In this document: in pieces, positions 15,950 to 25,489 of the stretch
How the letters are laid out: each line of letters opens with the position of its first letter
Position numbering within the stretch: the stretch's first letter is position 1
NCBI RefSeq assembly: GCF_024753565.1
Contig: NZ_JANTPT010000001.1
Location: 1,109,969-1,173,968 of the forward strand
Origin: Mechercharimyces sp. CAU 1602
GTDB taxonomy: Bacteria; Bacillota; Bacilli; Thermoactinomycetales; JANTPT01
Direction of reading: 5' to 3'
DNA length: 64,000 nt
Notes under the pieces: generated by a model
The model's database searches: none
Told to the model about the DNA's origin: nothing
What the model saw: the letters and a program-made list of their open reading frames with translations, nothing else
Translations under genes and position numbers: made by a program

Positions 15950-17017
15950 TTACTTCTTCGCTGATTCTGCTATCATATGCAAAATCTTGTCTACGCTTTG
16001 TTGCTGTGGACTCGCTTTCATTTTTTCTATATACTCATGACGATCTTCGTAGGTCTCAATAATCATCTGGGCTAAATCCGTTTGAGCTAAATCTTCTTCA
16101 AATAAAATTTGGCTATAGCCTTTCCTCTCAAAAGCTTGTGCGTTTAAGATTTGATCACCGCGGCTTTGTTCCCGTGTGAGTGGAATTAGAAGATGTGGGA
16201 TCTGCAGAGCTAGAAACTCAGAGATCGCGTTGGAGCCAGCCCGAGAGACAATCATATCCGTCATAGCGAAAATATGCGGTAATTCCTCATTTACATAAGG
16301 AAACTGTGCATACCCCTTTCTACCTTGTAAACTTTCATCCACATGACCTTTCCCACAGAGATGAACCACTTGAAAATGGCGGAGTAAAGAATCCAGATTA
16401 GCACGGATCGATTCATTAATCTTGTGAGAACCAAGACTTCCACCCATAATCATTAATACAGGTTTCTCTTTCGTAAAGCCGCACAACAACCTTCCTTGTT
16501 CCGCATCTCCGGCAAACACAGATGGGCGTATAGGGGTCCCTGTAACAACAGTCTTCTCTTTTGGTAAGTGATCCTTTGCTTCTGTAAACGTTACACACAC
16601 CTTAGTCGCAAAAGGAACTGCCAACTTATTAGCTAATCCGGGGGTAATGTCTGATTCATGAATAATGACAGGAATACGTAATAAACGACTTGCTATCACA
16701 ACGGGTACGCTAACAAAACCACCTTTGGAAAATACCATCTGTGGCTTTAATTTTCGTAAGATCACATAAGCATCAAAAACACCCTTTAACACTTTAAAAG
16801 GATCTTTGATGTTTTGCCAATCAAGATACCGTCTTAGTTTCCCTGATGAAATTCCGTGATATGGAATACCGAGGGGCTGAATTAAATCTTTCTCCATCCC
16901 TTCATGCGAACCGATATAATGAATGCTCCATCCTGCTTTCTTTAGCTCTGGAATAAGTGCCATATTAGGAGTCACATGACCTGCTGTACCCCCACCTGTC
17001 ATTACCATTGTCTTCAC
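15950..17017 (-). CDS. murG: UDP-GlcNAc:undecaprenyl-PP-MurNAc-pentapeptide GlcNAc transferase MurG
   Basis: 355 aa, start ATG 17017 with RBS GAGGTGA. N-terminal VMTGGGTAGHVTPNMAL (4-20) is the MurG glycine loop. The acceptor-binding region FSKGGFVSVPV and IHESDITPGLANK follow; the UDP-GlcNAc site is at IMGGSLGSHKIN, then SRAGSNAISEFLAL and LLIPL. It makes lipid II at the inner face of the membrane. The gene is not in a dcw cluster here, so it may be a second MurG copy, as some Bacillales have; the main copy cannot be seen in this window. Confidence 0.9.
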   Translation of the reverse strand: MKTMVMTGGGTAGHVTPNMALIPELKKAGWSIHYIGSHEGMEKDLIQPLGIPYHGISSGKLRRYLDWQNIKDPFKVLKGVFDAYVILRKLKPQMVFSKGGFVSVPVVIASRLLRIPVIIHESDITPGLANKLAVPFATKVCVTFTEAKDHLPKEKTVVTGTPIRPSVFAGDAEQGRLLCGFTKEKPVLMIMGGSLGSHKINESIRANLDSLLRHFQVVHLCGKGHVDESLQGRKGYAQFPYVNEELPHIFAMTDMIVSRAGSNAISEFLALQIPHLLIPLTREQSRGDQILNAQAFERKGYSQILFEEDLAQTDLAQMIIETYEDRHEYIEKMKASPQQQSVDKILHMIAESAKK

Positions 17018-17105
17018 ATCTGTTCACCTCAACCATTTGTCTTTAAATGAATTATTCTTGCTGTATCAAAATCATCTCAGCTTTAGTTAAAAACATCGAG
17101 AAACC

Positions 17106-17129
17106 AGGTGGAGTTTTGACTCCGCCTGA
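17106..17129 (-). terminator. Weak hairpin after the DUF2785 gene
   Basis: Stem CAGGTGGAG/CTCCGCCTG with one G-T pair and loop TTTTGA, just past the DUF2785 stop. It has no long T tract, so termination is uncertain. Confidence 0.35.
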
Positions 17130-17138
17130 TAGCCTCAA

Positions 17139-17951
17139 TTACGAATATTTCCCTCTCATCAATACCTTTTCAATTTCCTTCATTGCCTTTTCATTTTTAC
17201 CTTGCCACTTCATCTGTAAGTATAAGCTACGCAAGAAGTTCTTGCTATTAGCAATCGCAATATACTCTTCCTCGCTCCTCCCCCCTATGAGCTTAAACTG
17301 TTCCAACCAGTTCATAAAAGCATCCATCGAACAACGATTGATTATTGTTCTCGCTGCAAACGCCAATCGATCATCTTCATCACATATTAAAGGTGTAGTA
17401 ACTGTTGCCAAACGTGATATTCCCGCCAACAACTGGGTGCGATTACCTTCTGAGAGAGTAGGATGAAGCCCCAATTCATCCAATACATCAGCCGCGTGCG
17501 CGACTGCATGCGCCCATCCCTTTTCTCCTAGATAACCACGATAATCTAGTTCTTCTCCTACATAGTTAAGCACACATTCATGAGCTCGTTGTATAGCCTC
17601 ATCTGCCAGTATTTGAAGCCTGCGATCAGCACCTATAATAACTGCCAATGCCAACAAAGAAAAGCTACGCATCAATACAGAATCACTTTCTTTTTCTCCA
17701 ATGCGATAAAATAAATGCTCTTCATCTAGACATTGATAGAGTAATCGCGTCAGCTCTTCCCGCGTCCATTCGCTCTCGTTTACAAATCGTGCAAAAACAG
17801 CGTATGTCAATGAATCTCGCAATTCAGGATCTGTCGAAGAAAAGTTTGCAAGTAGATCTGATAAAAAAGGATATAGCTCTATCCCCTCTGGCTGTTGATA
17901 GTCCGAGTCTACAATCGATTGCAAAAACGATTTACTAGTATAACTACTCAC
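17139..17951 (-). CDS. DUF2785 domain-containing protein
   Basis: 270 aa, all alpha-helical by composition, with the family's WAHAVAHAADVLDELG segment near residue 144. I recognise it as DUF2785 from overall pattern; function is unknown. It is probably cytosolic, with no TM segment. It lies between murG and the RDD gene on the same strand, with gaps of 121 and 50 bp, and no functional link is evident. Confidence 0.75.
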   Translation of the reverse strand: MSSYTSKSFLQSIVDSDYQQPEGIELYPFLSDLLANFSSTDPELRDSLTYAVFARFVNESEWTREELTRLLYQCLDEEHLFYRIGEKESDSVLMRSFSLLALAVIIGADRRLQILADEAIQRAHECVLNYVGEELDYRGYLGEKGWAHAVAHAADVLDELGLHPTLSEGNRTQLLAGISRLATVTTPLICDEDDRLAFAARTIINRCSMDAFMNWLEQFKLIGGRSEEEYIAIANSKNFLRSLYLQMKWQGKNEKAMKEIEKVLMRGKYS

Positions 17952-18001
17952 TTGTTCTCCTCCGTCTCATTATATAAACAAGTACATCATATAGGGGGAC
18001 G

Positions 18002-18748
18002 TCATTTTTCGTTTTGCATTTCTTCTAAGTAACTCTCTTCATTCCCCTCGACAAAGAGATAACCACTCTCTGCTGCTACTTGCTCTGCCAAACGTTTGGC
18101 TAGTTGTTGCCGTTTTTCAGGAGTAAGTTGCTCTCGACGTGCTAGAAAAGAAGAGACAGTTGACTCTGTGTGAGGTTGTAATCGAACCTTATTCGTTGTG
18201 GATTCAGAGGCTTGTACAGCTTCACCAGGCTTCCAACTCCTCTGCTTTGATTTATTCTCTCTTACTACCAGCGTGCCTGCTACAACATCCCCTAAACGCT
18301 TCTCCTCTTTATTAATAAACATGCAGATTACACCTACAAGATAAGCAGAGGGAAGGAGATCGACAAGGCGCATAACATTGCGTAAGAAAATCGTAAAAAA
18401 GCTAGCAGATCGACCATCATCCATCACAATCCGAATTCCCAGCATGCGCTTCCCTAGCGTCTGCCCTTTCATAAAATACTCAAAAGCAACAAAATAAGCG
18501 AAAGGGAACACCATAAGGATCACTAAATAGATGACAAAAATAAACGATTGGGAGGACCATGTATTTCCGATAAAAAGATCTACTCCCCACGTCCCCAGAA
18601 ACCACGCCGCAGCAATTGACAAGGAAATGAGGATGAGTGCCAACAGCAATAGATCGATTAACTGAGCGATTAGACGCGTGCCTAATCCTGCAATCTCAAA
18701 ACGAACTTTCACATATTCCGGAGTTGCTACCTCAATTTGATTTTTCAC
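18002..18748 (-). CDS. RDD family membrane protein
   Basis: 248 aa from a GTG start (RBS GAGGTGA). The RDD domain covers about residues 10-160: FEIAGLGTRLIAQLIDLLLLA has the conserved Arg and Asp of TM1, then two further TM segments, then KGQTLGKRMLGIRIV with the second Arg/Asp set and RNVMRLVDLLPSAYLVG. The soluble C-terminal tail (about 165-248) is charged. It is divergent from the SpoIIM-like gene, 50 bp away. RDD, SpoIIM-like, DUF58, MoxR and DUF4350/4129 genes recur together in many Gram-positives. Confidence 0.85.
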   Translation of the reverse strand: MKNQIEVATPEYVKVRFEIAGLGTRLIAQLIDLLLLALILISLSIAAAWFLGTWGVDLFIGNTWSSQSFIFVIYLVILMVFPFAYFVAFEYFMKGQTLGKRMLGIRIVMDDGRSASFFTIFLRNVMRLVDLLPSAYLVGVICMFINKEEKRLGDVVAGTLVVRENKSKQRSWKPGEAVQASESTTNKVRLQPHTESTVSSFLARREQLTPEKRQQLAKRLAEQVAAESGYLFVEGNEESYLEEMQNEK

Positions 18749-18798
18749 TTTCCAACTTCACCTCAATATCATGTACAATGGGCGTAAGGAGGGAGAAT

Positions 18799-19782
18799 AT
18801 GTCGATATCATCTTCACACCGTTTACACCATTTCGTTCACCAACAAGAATCACTATGGAAACGACTTGAAGAACTACTTACCCAAGCAGAGAAAAAGAGA
18901 GTAGCGAAAGCAGAACTAGACGAACTGGGATCTTCTTATCGTAAAGTAGCGGCCCAATTAGCATATGCCCAAACGTACTTTCCCGATCATGAAGTGACCC
19001 ACTACTTAAATGACCTCGTCGTTCGCTCCCACAATACCGTCTATGCGACAAAGAAAAAAGGAGATATGCGCCTGATCTACTCTTTCTTACGCGATCAATT
19101 TCCTGAACGATTATATGAACGACTGCCCTTTATCTTTATCGCTAGCTTCATCTTCTTTTGTGGAGCAGGCTTCGCCTATCTCTTTACCCTCGCCAATGCA
19201 GATAACGTAGCTGCGTTTTTACCTGCAGAGATACTGGCGCAAATTGATCCTTCGCGAGTGGGGGAAGGAAGCTGGAATGGCACCGTGGTCTCAGGACAAA
19301 TCATGCTGAACAATATCCGGGTTGCTCTATTCTGCTTCGCCCTCGGGGCATTGTTCGGAGTGGGAACCATCTGGATGCTGTGGCTTAACGGTGTCCTCAT
19401 CGGAGCATTAGCCGCCCTTTTTCAACAAGCAGGGCAATCATATGCATTTTGGGCATTTATCCTTCCACATGGTGTGATTGAGCTGTTCGCCATCTTTATC
19501 GCTGGTGGAGCAGGACTCTCACTCGCTTACTCATTCTTTGTTCCTAAAGAACGAACACGTCTTCATGCCTTTAAAGAAGAAGGATTAATTACGATCCAAT
19601 TAGTGCTTGGCGTCATCCCCCTCTTTATCATAGCAGGCCTCATTGAAGGATATATTACCCCGCTCCCCTGGCCACACTGGAGTAAATATGGGGTTGCACT
19701 GATCACCTTGCTTTTTCTTACACTCTACATTGGACGCGTCGCCTGGAAGCGCGGTAAAGTTAAAGCATCCCTCGATTCTTAA
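18799..19782 (+). CDS. SpoIIM-like (stage II sporulation protein M family) membrane protein
   Basis: Read from ATG 18799 with RBS AAGGAGGGAG, 327 aa; a longer upstream in-frame extension overlaps the RDD gene and lacks an RBS. The N-terminal 110 residues are soluble and helical, followed by five to six TM helices with LNNIRVALFCFALGALFGVG and ILPHGVIELFAIFIAGGAG, the conserved segments of the SpoIIM/DUF95 family. Family members outside the sporulation operon usually sit beside RDD and DUF58/MoxR genes, as here. A direct role in engulfment is not implied. Its 3' end overlaps the convergent DUF58 gene by 23 bp. Confidence 0.87.
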   Translation: MSISSSHRLHHFVHQQESLWKRLEELLTQAEKKRVAKAELDELGSSYRKVAAQLAYAQTYFPDHEVTHYLNDLVVRSHNTVYATKKKGDMRLIYSFLRDQFPERLYERLPFIFIASFIFFCGAGFAYLFTLANADNVAAFLPAEILAQIDPSRVGEGSWNGTVVSGQIMLNNIRVALFCFALGALFGVGTIWMLWLNGVLIGALAALFQQAGQSYAFWAFILPHGVIELFAIFIAGGAGLSLAYSFFVPKERTRLHAFKEEGLITIQLVLGVIPLFIIAGLIEGYITPLPWPHWSKYGVALITLLFLTLYIGRVAWKRGKVKASLDS

Positions 19783-21124
19783 TTGCTATATACTGATGCA
19801 TGACTGCGCCAGACAACTGCGTCGGCGGCACATCAACTGTAATGATGCCGCGGCGCTTTAGCTGGCGCAATTTTTGCATGCGCTCCTCTAGAAATTGAAG
19901 AGCAACCGCTTGACGATAAACACCCTTTTCATCCACCGCTTTTTGCGTAACCTCTTGCATAATAAGAGGATCCTCCATCGATGCCGTCAAAACGAGATGA
20001 CGACGATTTAGCATATGAATCGCCTGCGCCAATTCATCCACAAAAGTAAGTTGCGTTGCATCTGTAAATACAGCAACCAACATCCGGCGCTGATGTTTAC
20101 GCGCAACTGTTTCCAAAGCAGTACGATAATCTGTTTCTACCATATCGGGTTGCAAAGAGTAAGTGGCCTCAAGCAGGCGCTTAAAATGAGACGTTCCCTT
20201 TCCCATCGGAACCCATGCCTTCTCCTTGTTAGATACCGCCAGCAAACTGACGTGATCCCCTTGTTCCAGCGCAATGGCTGCAAACACTAATGCCGCTTCC
20301 AATGAACGATCTAAGCGAGTGCCATACGCATCGCTCACCCCCATCATCCGACCACAATCAAGTACAATCGTAATATGTTGACCCTGTTCAAGTTGATATA
20401 CATTCGTTACGAGATGTCCTGTGCGTGCTGTCGCACTCCAGTTAATACTGCGCGGCTCATCGTCGGGTACATATTCTCGAATATGAGAAAACTCCATCCC
20501 ACGACCCATTCCACGGAAGCGATGAGCACCTGATCGCATTAACAGCCGTTGATATGCCCCCCCACGAACCCGACGGACTTCCGTTAAGTTGGGGTACGTT
20601 TTTTTCTTCTCTTCAGTAGCAACAGCACGCTGCCGCTCAAGCAAACCAAAACTGCCACTCATACGCACATGAATCGAACCAAATAAGTGTTCCCCGCGGC
20701 GATGAGGACGCGCAGAATAGGTAATCTTCCGTTCTTCCCCACTAGGAATCGCCAGCGTAAAATTGCGTCCATCCACCGAGAAACCCTCTGGATAATCATC
20801 ACGCACCTGTACTCGCACAGGGAAATCAAGTGGATTATAGATATAGACAGAGATAGGATTATCTAGACCCAACTCAAAATGGGAGCGACTTTCACGTCTT
20901 GCCTTCACCTCCGTCATCTTCACGAGTGAACGACGATCGAGCAAGACAAGCACAAGAAGAAGCGAATACAAAAAGATAAACACGATCCACCCTTTTTGCC
21001 ACAACATCGCAACAAACAGGGTTAACACGATCGCCCCAGTTAGCAGATAGAGAAGTCTTGTCGTTGGTATGTAAGCATTATCTCGGAACCGGGAGCGCAT
21101 GGATAATTTCTTGGATGATGTCAT
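19760..21124 (-). CDS. DUF58 domain-containing protein
   Basis: Start chosen at the ATG of MTSSKKLSMRS (21124; GGAGGG upstream inside the moxR end), about 454 aa. Two N-terminal TM helices (LLYLLTGAIVLTLFVAMLW and the next) precede a beta-rich region. The DUF58 signature RGMEFSHIREYVPDDEPRS is followed by INWSATARTGHL and a vWA-like domain (ITIVLDCGRMMG, with a partial metal-site motif). It is translationally coupled to the MoxR ATPase (47-bp overlap). DUF58 proteins are the usual partners of MoxR ATPases; the process served is not known for this branch. Confidence 0.88.
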   Translation of the reverse strand: MTSSKKLSMRSRFRDNAYIPTTRLLYLLTGAIVLTLFVAMLWQKGWIVFIFLYSLLLVLVLLDRRSLVKMTEVKARRESRSHFELGLDNPISVYIYNPLDFPVRVQVRDDYPEGFSVDGRNFTLAIPSGEERKITYSARPHRRGEHLFGSIHVRMSGSFGLLERQRAVATEEKKKTYPNLTEVRRVRGGAYQRLLMRSGAHRFRGMGRGMEFSHIREYVPDDEPRSINWSATARTGHLVTNVYQLEQGQHITIVLDCGRMMGVSDAYGTRLDRSLEAALVFAAIALEQGDHVSLLAVSNKEKAWVPMGKGTSHFKRLLEATYSLQPDMVETDYRTALETVARKHQRRMLVAVFTDATQLTFVDELAQAIHMLNRRHLVLTASMEDPLIMQEVTQKAVDEKGVYRQAVALQFLEERMQKLRQLKRRGIITVDVPPTQLSGAVMHQYIAIKNRGML

Positions 21125-22037
21125 CTGCCCTGTATCCCTCCAGTTCCACATCCGGACTCAATATTAAGCGATGTCGTAAAACAGGTTGCGCCGCACGCTT
21201 CACATCATCAGGAATGACAAAACTTCGCCCAGCAAGCGCAGCCAACGCGCGGCTGATAGCTAGCAGGCTGATCCCCGCCCGCGGGCTTCCCCCGAGTGCC
21301 AGTTGGGGATGTTCCCTCGTTCTGCGCACGATGTGTAAGAGGTATTGTAATACTGACGACTCCACCGTCACCTGGTCAATAACCCTCCGCATCTCAATGA
21401 TCTCTTCACTTTCAATCACTGCCGTCAGTGCTTCCTCCGCACGAGAAGTGAGTCGATACCCACTCAAAATCGCTTCTTCTTGTTCCTCTGTGGGATAATC
21501 GACCGATAACTGTAACGAAAACCGATCTAATTGGGCCTCTGGCAATGGATAAGTTCCTTCATACTCTATCGGGTTTTGCGTCGCCACCACGAAGAAGGGA
21601 GAAGGTAGCGGCATAGCAACGCCATCTACTGTCACCTGCTTTTCTTCCATCGCTTCCAACAAAGCCGCCTGTGTTTTTGCAGGAGTACGATTTAACTCAT
21701 CTGCCAACACAATTTGAGCAAAAATCGGCCCCTTTTTAAAAGAGAACTGTCCCGATTGGAGATCGAACACCTTTGTCCCCGTCACATCAGCAGGCATCAT
21801 ATCTGGAGTAAATTGAATACGACCATAAGAGCCCTTAATCACCTTAGACAAGGCTCGTACCATCATCGTTTTCCCCAAACCAGGAACACCTTCCAAGAGA
21901 ACATGTCCGCCTGTTAAAAAACCTGCCCACAGAAACTCCAGTTGTTTTTCTTGACCATGTACCGCTTTTGCTAGTTCCCTCAAGACGACTTCGCTTTGTT
22001 GAGCGATTCCTTGTGCATCCACTGCTTGTTTCTCCAT
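21078..22037 (-). CDS. MoxR family AAA+ ATPase
   Basis: 319 aa. Walker A GVPGLGKTMMV lies at about 55-65; Walker B and following FAQIVLADELNRTPAKTQAA at about 108-127; sensor 1 VVATQNPIEYEGTYPLPEAQ with the MoxR-typical loop; Arg finger in EAQLDRF; sensor 2 at GGSPRAGISL. It probably acts as a chaperone-like remodeller of a vWA partner, here the DUF58 protein. It overlaps DUF4350 upstream by 58 bp and DUF58 downstream, so the five genes are one operon (24778 to 19760). Confidence 0.93.
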   Translation of the reverse strand: MEKQAVDAQGIAQQSEVVLRELAKAVHGQEKQLEFLWAGFLTGGHVLLEGVPGLGKTMMVRALSKVIKGSYGRIQFTPDMMPADVTGTKVFDLQSGQFSFKKGPIFAQIVLADELNRTPAKTQAALLEAMEEKQVTVDGVAMPLPSPFFVVATQNPIEYEGTYPLPEAQLDRFSLQLSVDYPTEEQEEAILSGYRLTSRAEEALTAVIESEEIIEMRRVIDQVTVESSVLQYLLHIVRRTREHPQLALGGSPRAGISLLAISRALAALAGRSFVIPDDVKRAAQPVLRHRLILSPDVELEGYRADDIIQEIIHALPVPR

Positions 22038-23194
22038 TGCTGTATCTCCTCTCGTAATTGCTCCATCTCTTTTTGAAGAGAGAGCATGTCCTTCCGTTTC
22101 AATCTCTGCTCCTGCTGCAATTCCAACTGGATCGCTTCCAATCTTTCTGCCATCTCGCTCCCGATTTGCGTCCTCACGATGGCCATCATCTCACGTGATT
22201 CTACTTGCTCTCGTATAAACAGACCATTCTTAACCTCTTGTAGTAATCGCTGATACAGGATTTCAAGTGTATCGCGGCGCAAATGATTTTTTTCATATAA
22301 ACCTGCTAGCGCATGCAGATACTCATCAGCCAAACGCTCTTGCTTACTCCCTTCCCAGCGGGGAGAGGCAAACCGTTTACCTTGGCGATATAACCACAAC
22401 AAGAAGAGTACAGCCATTGCTGCCAGCACAAACCACCCATCACGTGTGATTAGCTCTAATGTAGATGAAGGCTTCTCTTTTACAGGTCCCCAACTCCCTT
22501 TTTCATGACCTGTTTCATCCAACAAAAGAGTTCCTTTCTCCCCTACTAGAGAAGCAAAGTAAAGCGGGAGATACAGGTGGTCTTTTTTTCCAATCGAAGC
22601 ATTCGTCACCCAATCAGGATTAGGTACAAAGTAGAAGCTACCCTCCCCCATCTCTCGCTTTCCTACTAACGCTTTTCCATTCTCCATCTTCAGGACAGGC
22701 GTCACACTTTCCGAAGTTTGTACGACATCATAATTCCTCTCCCATTGAAGTTGCTGAATAGAAGATAGCCACGGTGAGTCTCCTGAATCTACCTTTACTA
22801 CTTCTGATTCCTCTTCACCACTGATGCCCACAAAGCCCAACTGTTCACTGAGCAAATGTTCTGGTTCCGACCAGAGGACGACAACGTTTCCCTCTTTGAC
22901 CCACTCTTCTAACTGAGCCTTAGTCGTATCTGTTAAGTCAAATTCCACAGGGGATAAGAGAAACAATATATTCCCTTTGTGAGCTCGCGGTAGCTCGCCA
23001 AACGATTTTCCCCAAACCTCTACGTTACTCTCTCGCTCGTCCAATAAGCGATACAATGCTTTTGTTCCCTCTCCATCAGCACTATGTACAGAATAAGGAG
23101 GTACTTGGTTAGGAGTAAACAAAAACACGATGAAGAACAGCAGAGTAATGGCCGCCATCAGTGCGAGCGAAAACCAAATCCTACGTTGTTTCAT
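21980..23194 (-). CDS. DUF4350 domain-containing membrane protein
   Basis: 404 aa. An N-terminal TM helix (about 7-28) leads to an extracytoplasmic-type DUF4350 domain with SADGEGTKALYRLLDE and LFLLSPVEFDLTD. A second TM helix (about 258-277) and a Lys/Glu/Gln-rich coiled coil (about 340-400) follow. No enzymatic residues are evident. It overlaps DUF4129 (14 bp) and MoxR (58 bp), consistent with assembly of one membrane complex. Confidence 0.82.
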   Translation of the reverse strand: MKQRRIWFSLALMAAITLLFFIVFLFTPNQVPPYSVHSADGEGTKALYRLLDERESNVEVWGKSFGELPRAHKGNILFLLSPVEFDLTDTTKAQLEEWVKEGNVVVLWSEPEHLLSEQLGFVGISGEEESEVVKVDSGDSPWLSSIQQLQWERNYDVVQTSESVTPVLKMENGKALVGKREMGEGSFYFVPNPDWVTNASIGKKDHLYLPLYFASLVGEKGTLLLDETGHEKGSWGPVKEKPSSTLELITRDGWFVLAAMAVLFLLWLYRQGKRFASPRWEGSKQERLADEYLHALAGLYEKNHLRRDTLEILYQRLLQEVKNGLFIREQVESREMMAIVRTQIGSEMAERLEAIQLELQQEQRLKRKDMLSLQKEMEQLREEIQQWRNKQWMHKESLNKAKSS

Positions 23195-23819
23195 TTTCCT
23201 CGCCCCCTTTCACCATCGTACGGGCCAGCTGGTAAAAAGAACGATAATCTGCTGCACTCGTATGGACCATCCCATACCATGCCGAATCGAATTGAGCTGT
23301 TAACTGCCCAAAAACCTCACGTAATTCCGGAGAGTTTCTTCGTACCTCTTCTATATAATCTAGGTTGGTCTTCTCCACCATGCGTAATAATGCCCCCCGT
23401 TCCTCCAGTGCTTGTAACACCGCTAGGAACAAAAAGCGCATTGCCTCCCGATAGGCACGCTCTTCTGCCAATACCTCCCCCTCATGCCACCAGTCACGTG
23501 TACTCATAAAGGGATCTTTTTCTTCTTCCCTCCTTACAGAATCAGAACCTCTTCTCATCCCCCACTCTATGCGCCCACGCATCCACCATATAAGACAAGC
23601 AACAAATATACCTGCCAGAAGCGGTAAGAGCCACTGTAATGATGAAGAGGTCTCCTCTCCAAACATCTGAATCCACCATTTCTCAATCCACGAGTAAATA
23701 TAGGTATCAATCCAGTTACGGACGCTATCCACGATGCGACCCAATCTACTCTCATCTGTAAATTCATCCGCTCGTAATATTTCTTCCAGTTGTACGCGTG
23801 CTCGCTCTTGTTCATTCAC
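23181..23819 (-). CDS. DUF4129 domain-containing protein
   Basis: 212 aa. One TM helix (about 67-85, LLPLLAGIFVACLIWW), then the DUF4129 segment: EVLAEERAYREAMRFLFLAVLQALEERG, ending with DYRSFYQLARTMV. This domain often occurs with transglutaminase-like or DUF58/MoxR proteins. It overlaps the upstream membrane gene by 4 bp (ATGA). Confidence 0.82.
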   Translation of the reverse strand: MNEQERARVQLEEILRADEFTDESRLGRIVDSVRNWIDTYIYSWIEKWWIQMFGEETSSSLQWLLPLLAGIFVACLIWWMRGRIEWGMRRGSDSVRREEEKDPFMSTRDWWHEGEVLAEERAYREAMRFLFLAVLQALEERGALLRMVEKTNLDYIEEVRRNSPELREVFGQLTAQFDSAWYGMVHTSAADYRSFYQLARTMVKGGEENETT

Positions 23820-24778
23820 TCCCTCTCTTCACTTCCTTCTTTTGGGCTTAACAACGCCCATTCTAGATCCATCCCTTCTCGGCGTGCCCGACGATCAAAA
23901 TAAATAACAGTGTACAATGTAGGGAGGAGCGAAGCTGTAAGGCTGATTAATATTCCGGATAGGAGGGTAATCAGAAGCAGCAAATAGGTGGGTAAATAGA
24001 TCGCTTCATCCCCTGTCATGGAAAAAGCCAGCACTTGACTCACACCCATGGGCACAACTTCAATAATCCCAGCTACTATCGAAACAAGGAGTACCAGTCC
24101 AAAAGTACGCCAAAACGACCATCGGGTAAGTACCCAACTACGCTGCAAAGCTTTAATGTATCCGTTCCTTTCATTTACAATCACAGGAATATAAAGACAA
24201 AACCGAATGATAAAAAAGGAAATAGTGAAGAAGAGGATCGGGAGAACGAAGAATAGGAATAGTGCCCCCATTACAAACCCAATCGTTTGATCAGAACCGA
24301 TATCTCCTGCCCCAAAAATAATACTGATAAGAACCATTGTCGCAGCAATCAAAACGGCAATAAAAAAAATAACCAGTCCAAAAAAGAGACAATATAGAAT
24401 GTTGGTAAGAATACTTTTCCCAGCTATTTTCGGAATTGACTGGATCAGTTCTTTAAAAGTTGTGCGCTCGTTCTCCAACAGCTGCCGACGCGTACCTTCC
24501 GTTACCGCCGCCCAGAAGAGAGGATAAAGTATCATCATCAACAACAAACCTGACAAAATCCCTCCAATAAGGGAAGTTACTCCTGTAAAACTATTTGTCA
24601 TTGCCATATATTCAGCTTTAATTTGAATCTGCGTATAAAACCAATCCATCACAAATTGACTAGGTAAGACGAATAGCAATCCCAGCAAAAAGAAAGGAAG
24701 GAATTGCTTTCGATAGATACGAAATGTTGCATCTAGCACCTCCCCAAATTTCATGGGACCCACACGAAACGTCGACAT
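23816..24778 (-). CDS. Multi-spanning membrane protein heading the DUF4129-DUF4350-MoxR-DUF58 operon
   Basis: 320 aa with about six TM segments (FFLLGLLFVLPSQFVMDWF first). The opening FGEVLDATFRIYRKQFLPFF is typical of proteins related to the glycerophosphodiester-phosphodiesterase membrane domain, but no enzymatic domain is present. The loop after TM5 contains NERNGYIKALQRSWVLTRW, the amphipathic segment shared by that group. It is first gene of the operon, 100 bp from the divergent DUF421 gene. Function is unknown. Confidence 0.75.
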   Translation of the reverse strand: MSTFRVGPMKFGEVLDATFRIYRKQFLPFFLLGLLFVLPSQFVMDWFYTQIQIKAEYMAMTNSFTGVTSLIGGILSGLLLMMILYPLFWAAVTEGTRRQLLENERTTFKELIQSIPKIAGKSILTNILYCLFFGLVIFFIAVLIAATMVLISIIFGAGDIGSDQTIGFVMGALFLFFVLPILFFTISFFIIRFCLYIPVIVNERNGYIKALQRSWVLTRWSFWRTFGLVLLVSIVAGIIEVVPMGVSQVLAFSMTGDEAIYLPTYLLLLITLLSGILISLTASLLPTLYTVIYFDRRARREGMDLEWALLSPKEGSEERE

Positions 24779-24887
24779 ATTTCTTTAACCCCTCTCTCTA
24801 TATCTTGCTACCATTATAGCGCATGTCTTGGGAAATCGCAGGGAAAGCTCATGGAGAGAACATACTTGTATTTAAAGGATGATCCAT

Positions 24888-25439
24888 TTGATTTGGCTTC
24901 TAAAAGGCGTTCTAATTATATTAGCCGGCACGCTACTCTTACGAGTTGCAGGTCGCAAATCGATATCTCAGATGACCCTTGCCCAAACCATCATCATGAT
25001 CTCACTGGGCACCCTCTTAATCCAACCGGTTAGTAACAAAGATATGGGAACCACTTTTGCTATTGCCGCCTCCCTCATCCTCACCCTTTTAGCAATGGAA
25101 CTGGGGCAACTCCTCTTTCACCCATTGGAGCTCTGGATTACAGGAAAAGCGGTAGTCGTCATCGAAAACGGAACCCTCCACATAAAAAATATGCGTAAAT
25201 TACGCCTTACCACCGCTCAATTAGAAACACGTTTACGTCAAGAGGGCATCGCATTTATTTCCGATGTGAAATGGGCAACACTTGAACCGAGCGGTCAAAT
25301 TGGATATGAGTTAATGGATCACAAAAAACCGCTCACCCGAGCTGACTTTGCGTCTCTCCAAGATGACGCACCAACCCCCACTCTTCCATCACCGCCAGGT
25401 AATCTATTCGAAAAAGTAGCCTCTCCAAAAAAACAATGA
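24888..25439 (+). CDS. DUF421 (YetF-like) membrane protein
   Basis: Start may be TTG 24888 (AAAGGATG RBS six bases upstream) or ATG 24879, which overlaps that RBS; about 183 aa. There are three N-terminal TM helices, with LLRVAGRKSISQMTLAQTII, the conserved loop of the family, then the cytoplasmic YetF domain (VVVIENGTLHIKNMRKLRLT, about 95-150). A Pro-rich tail follows. Relatives sit in the spore or cell membrane; function is unknown. It converges on the M42 peptidase across a hairpin. Confidence 0.82.
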   Translation: MIWLLKGVLIILAGTLLLRVAGRKSISQMTLAQTIIMISLGTLLIQPVSNKDMGTTFAIAASLILTLLAMELGQLLFHPLELWITGKAVVVIENGTLHIKNMRKLRLTTAQLETRLRQEGIAFISDVKWATLEPSGQIGYELMDHKKPLTRADFASLQDDAPTPTLPSPPGNLFEKVASPKKQ

Positions 25440-25475
25440 GATGGATAGACTGAACACTTCCGTCCATCCATCTCA
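25437..25475. terminator. Hairpin between DUF421 and M42 peptidase genes
   Basis: 10-bp stem TGAGATGGAT (25437-25446) / ATCCATCTCA (25466-25475). It includes the DUF421 stop codon and lies between convergent genes. There is no clear T tract. Confidence 0.55.
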
Positions 25476-25489
25476 GCGAGGCACCTATA

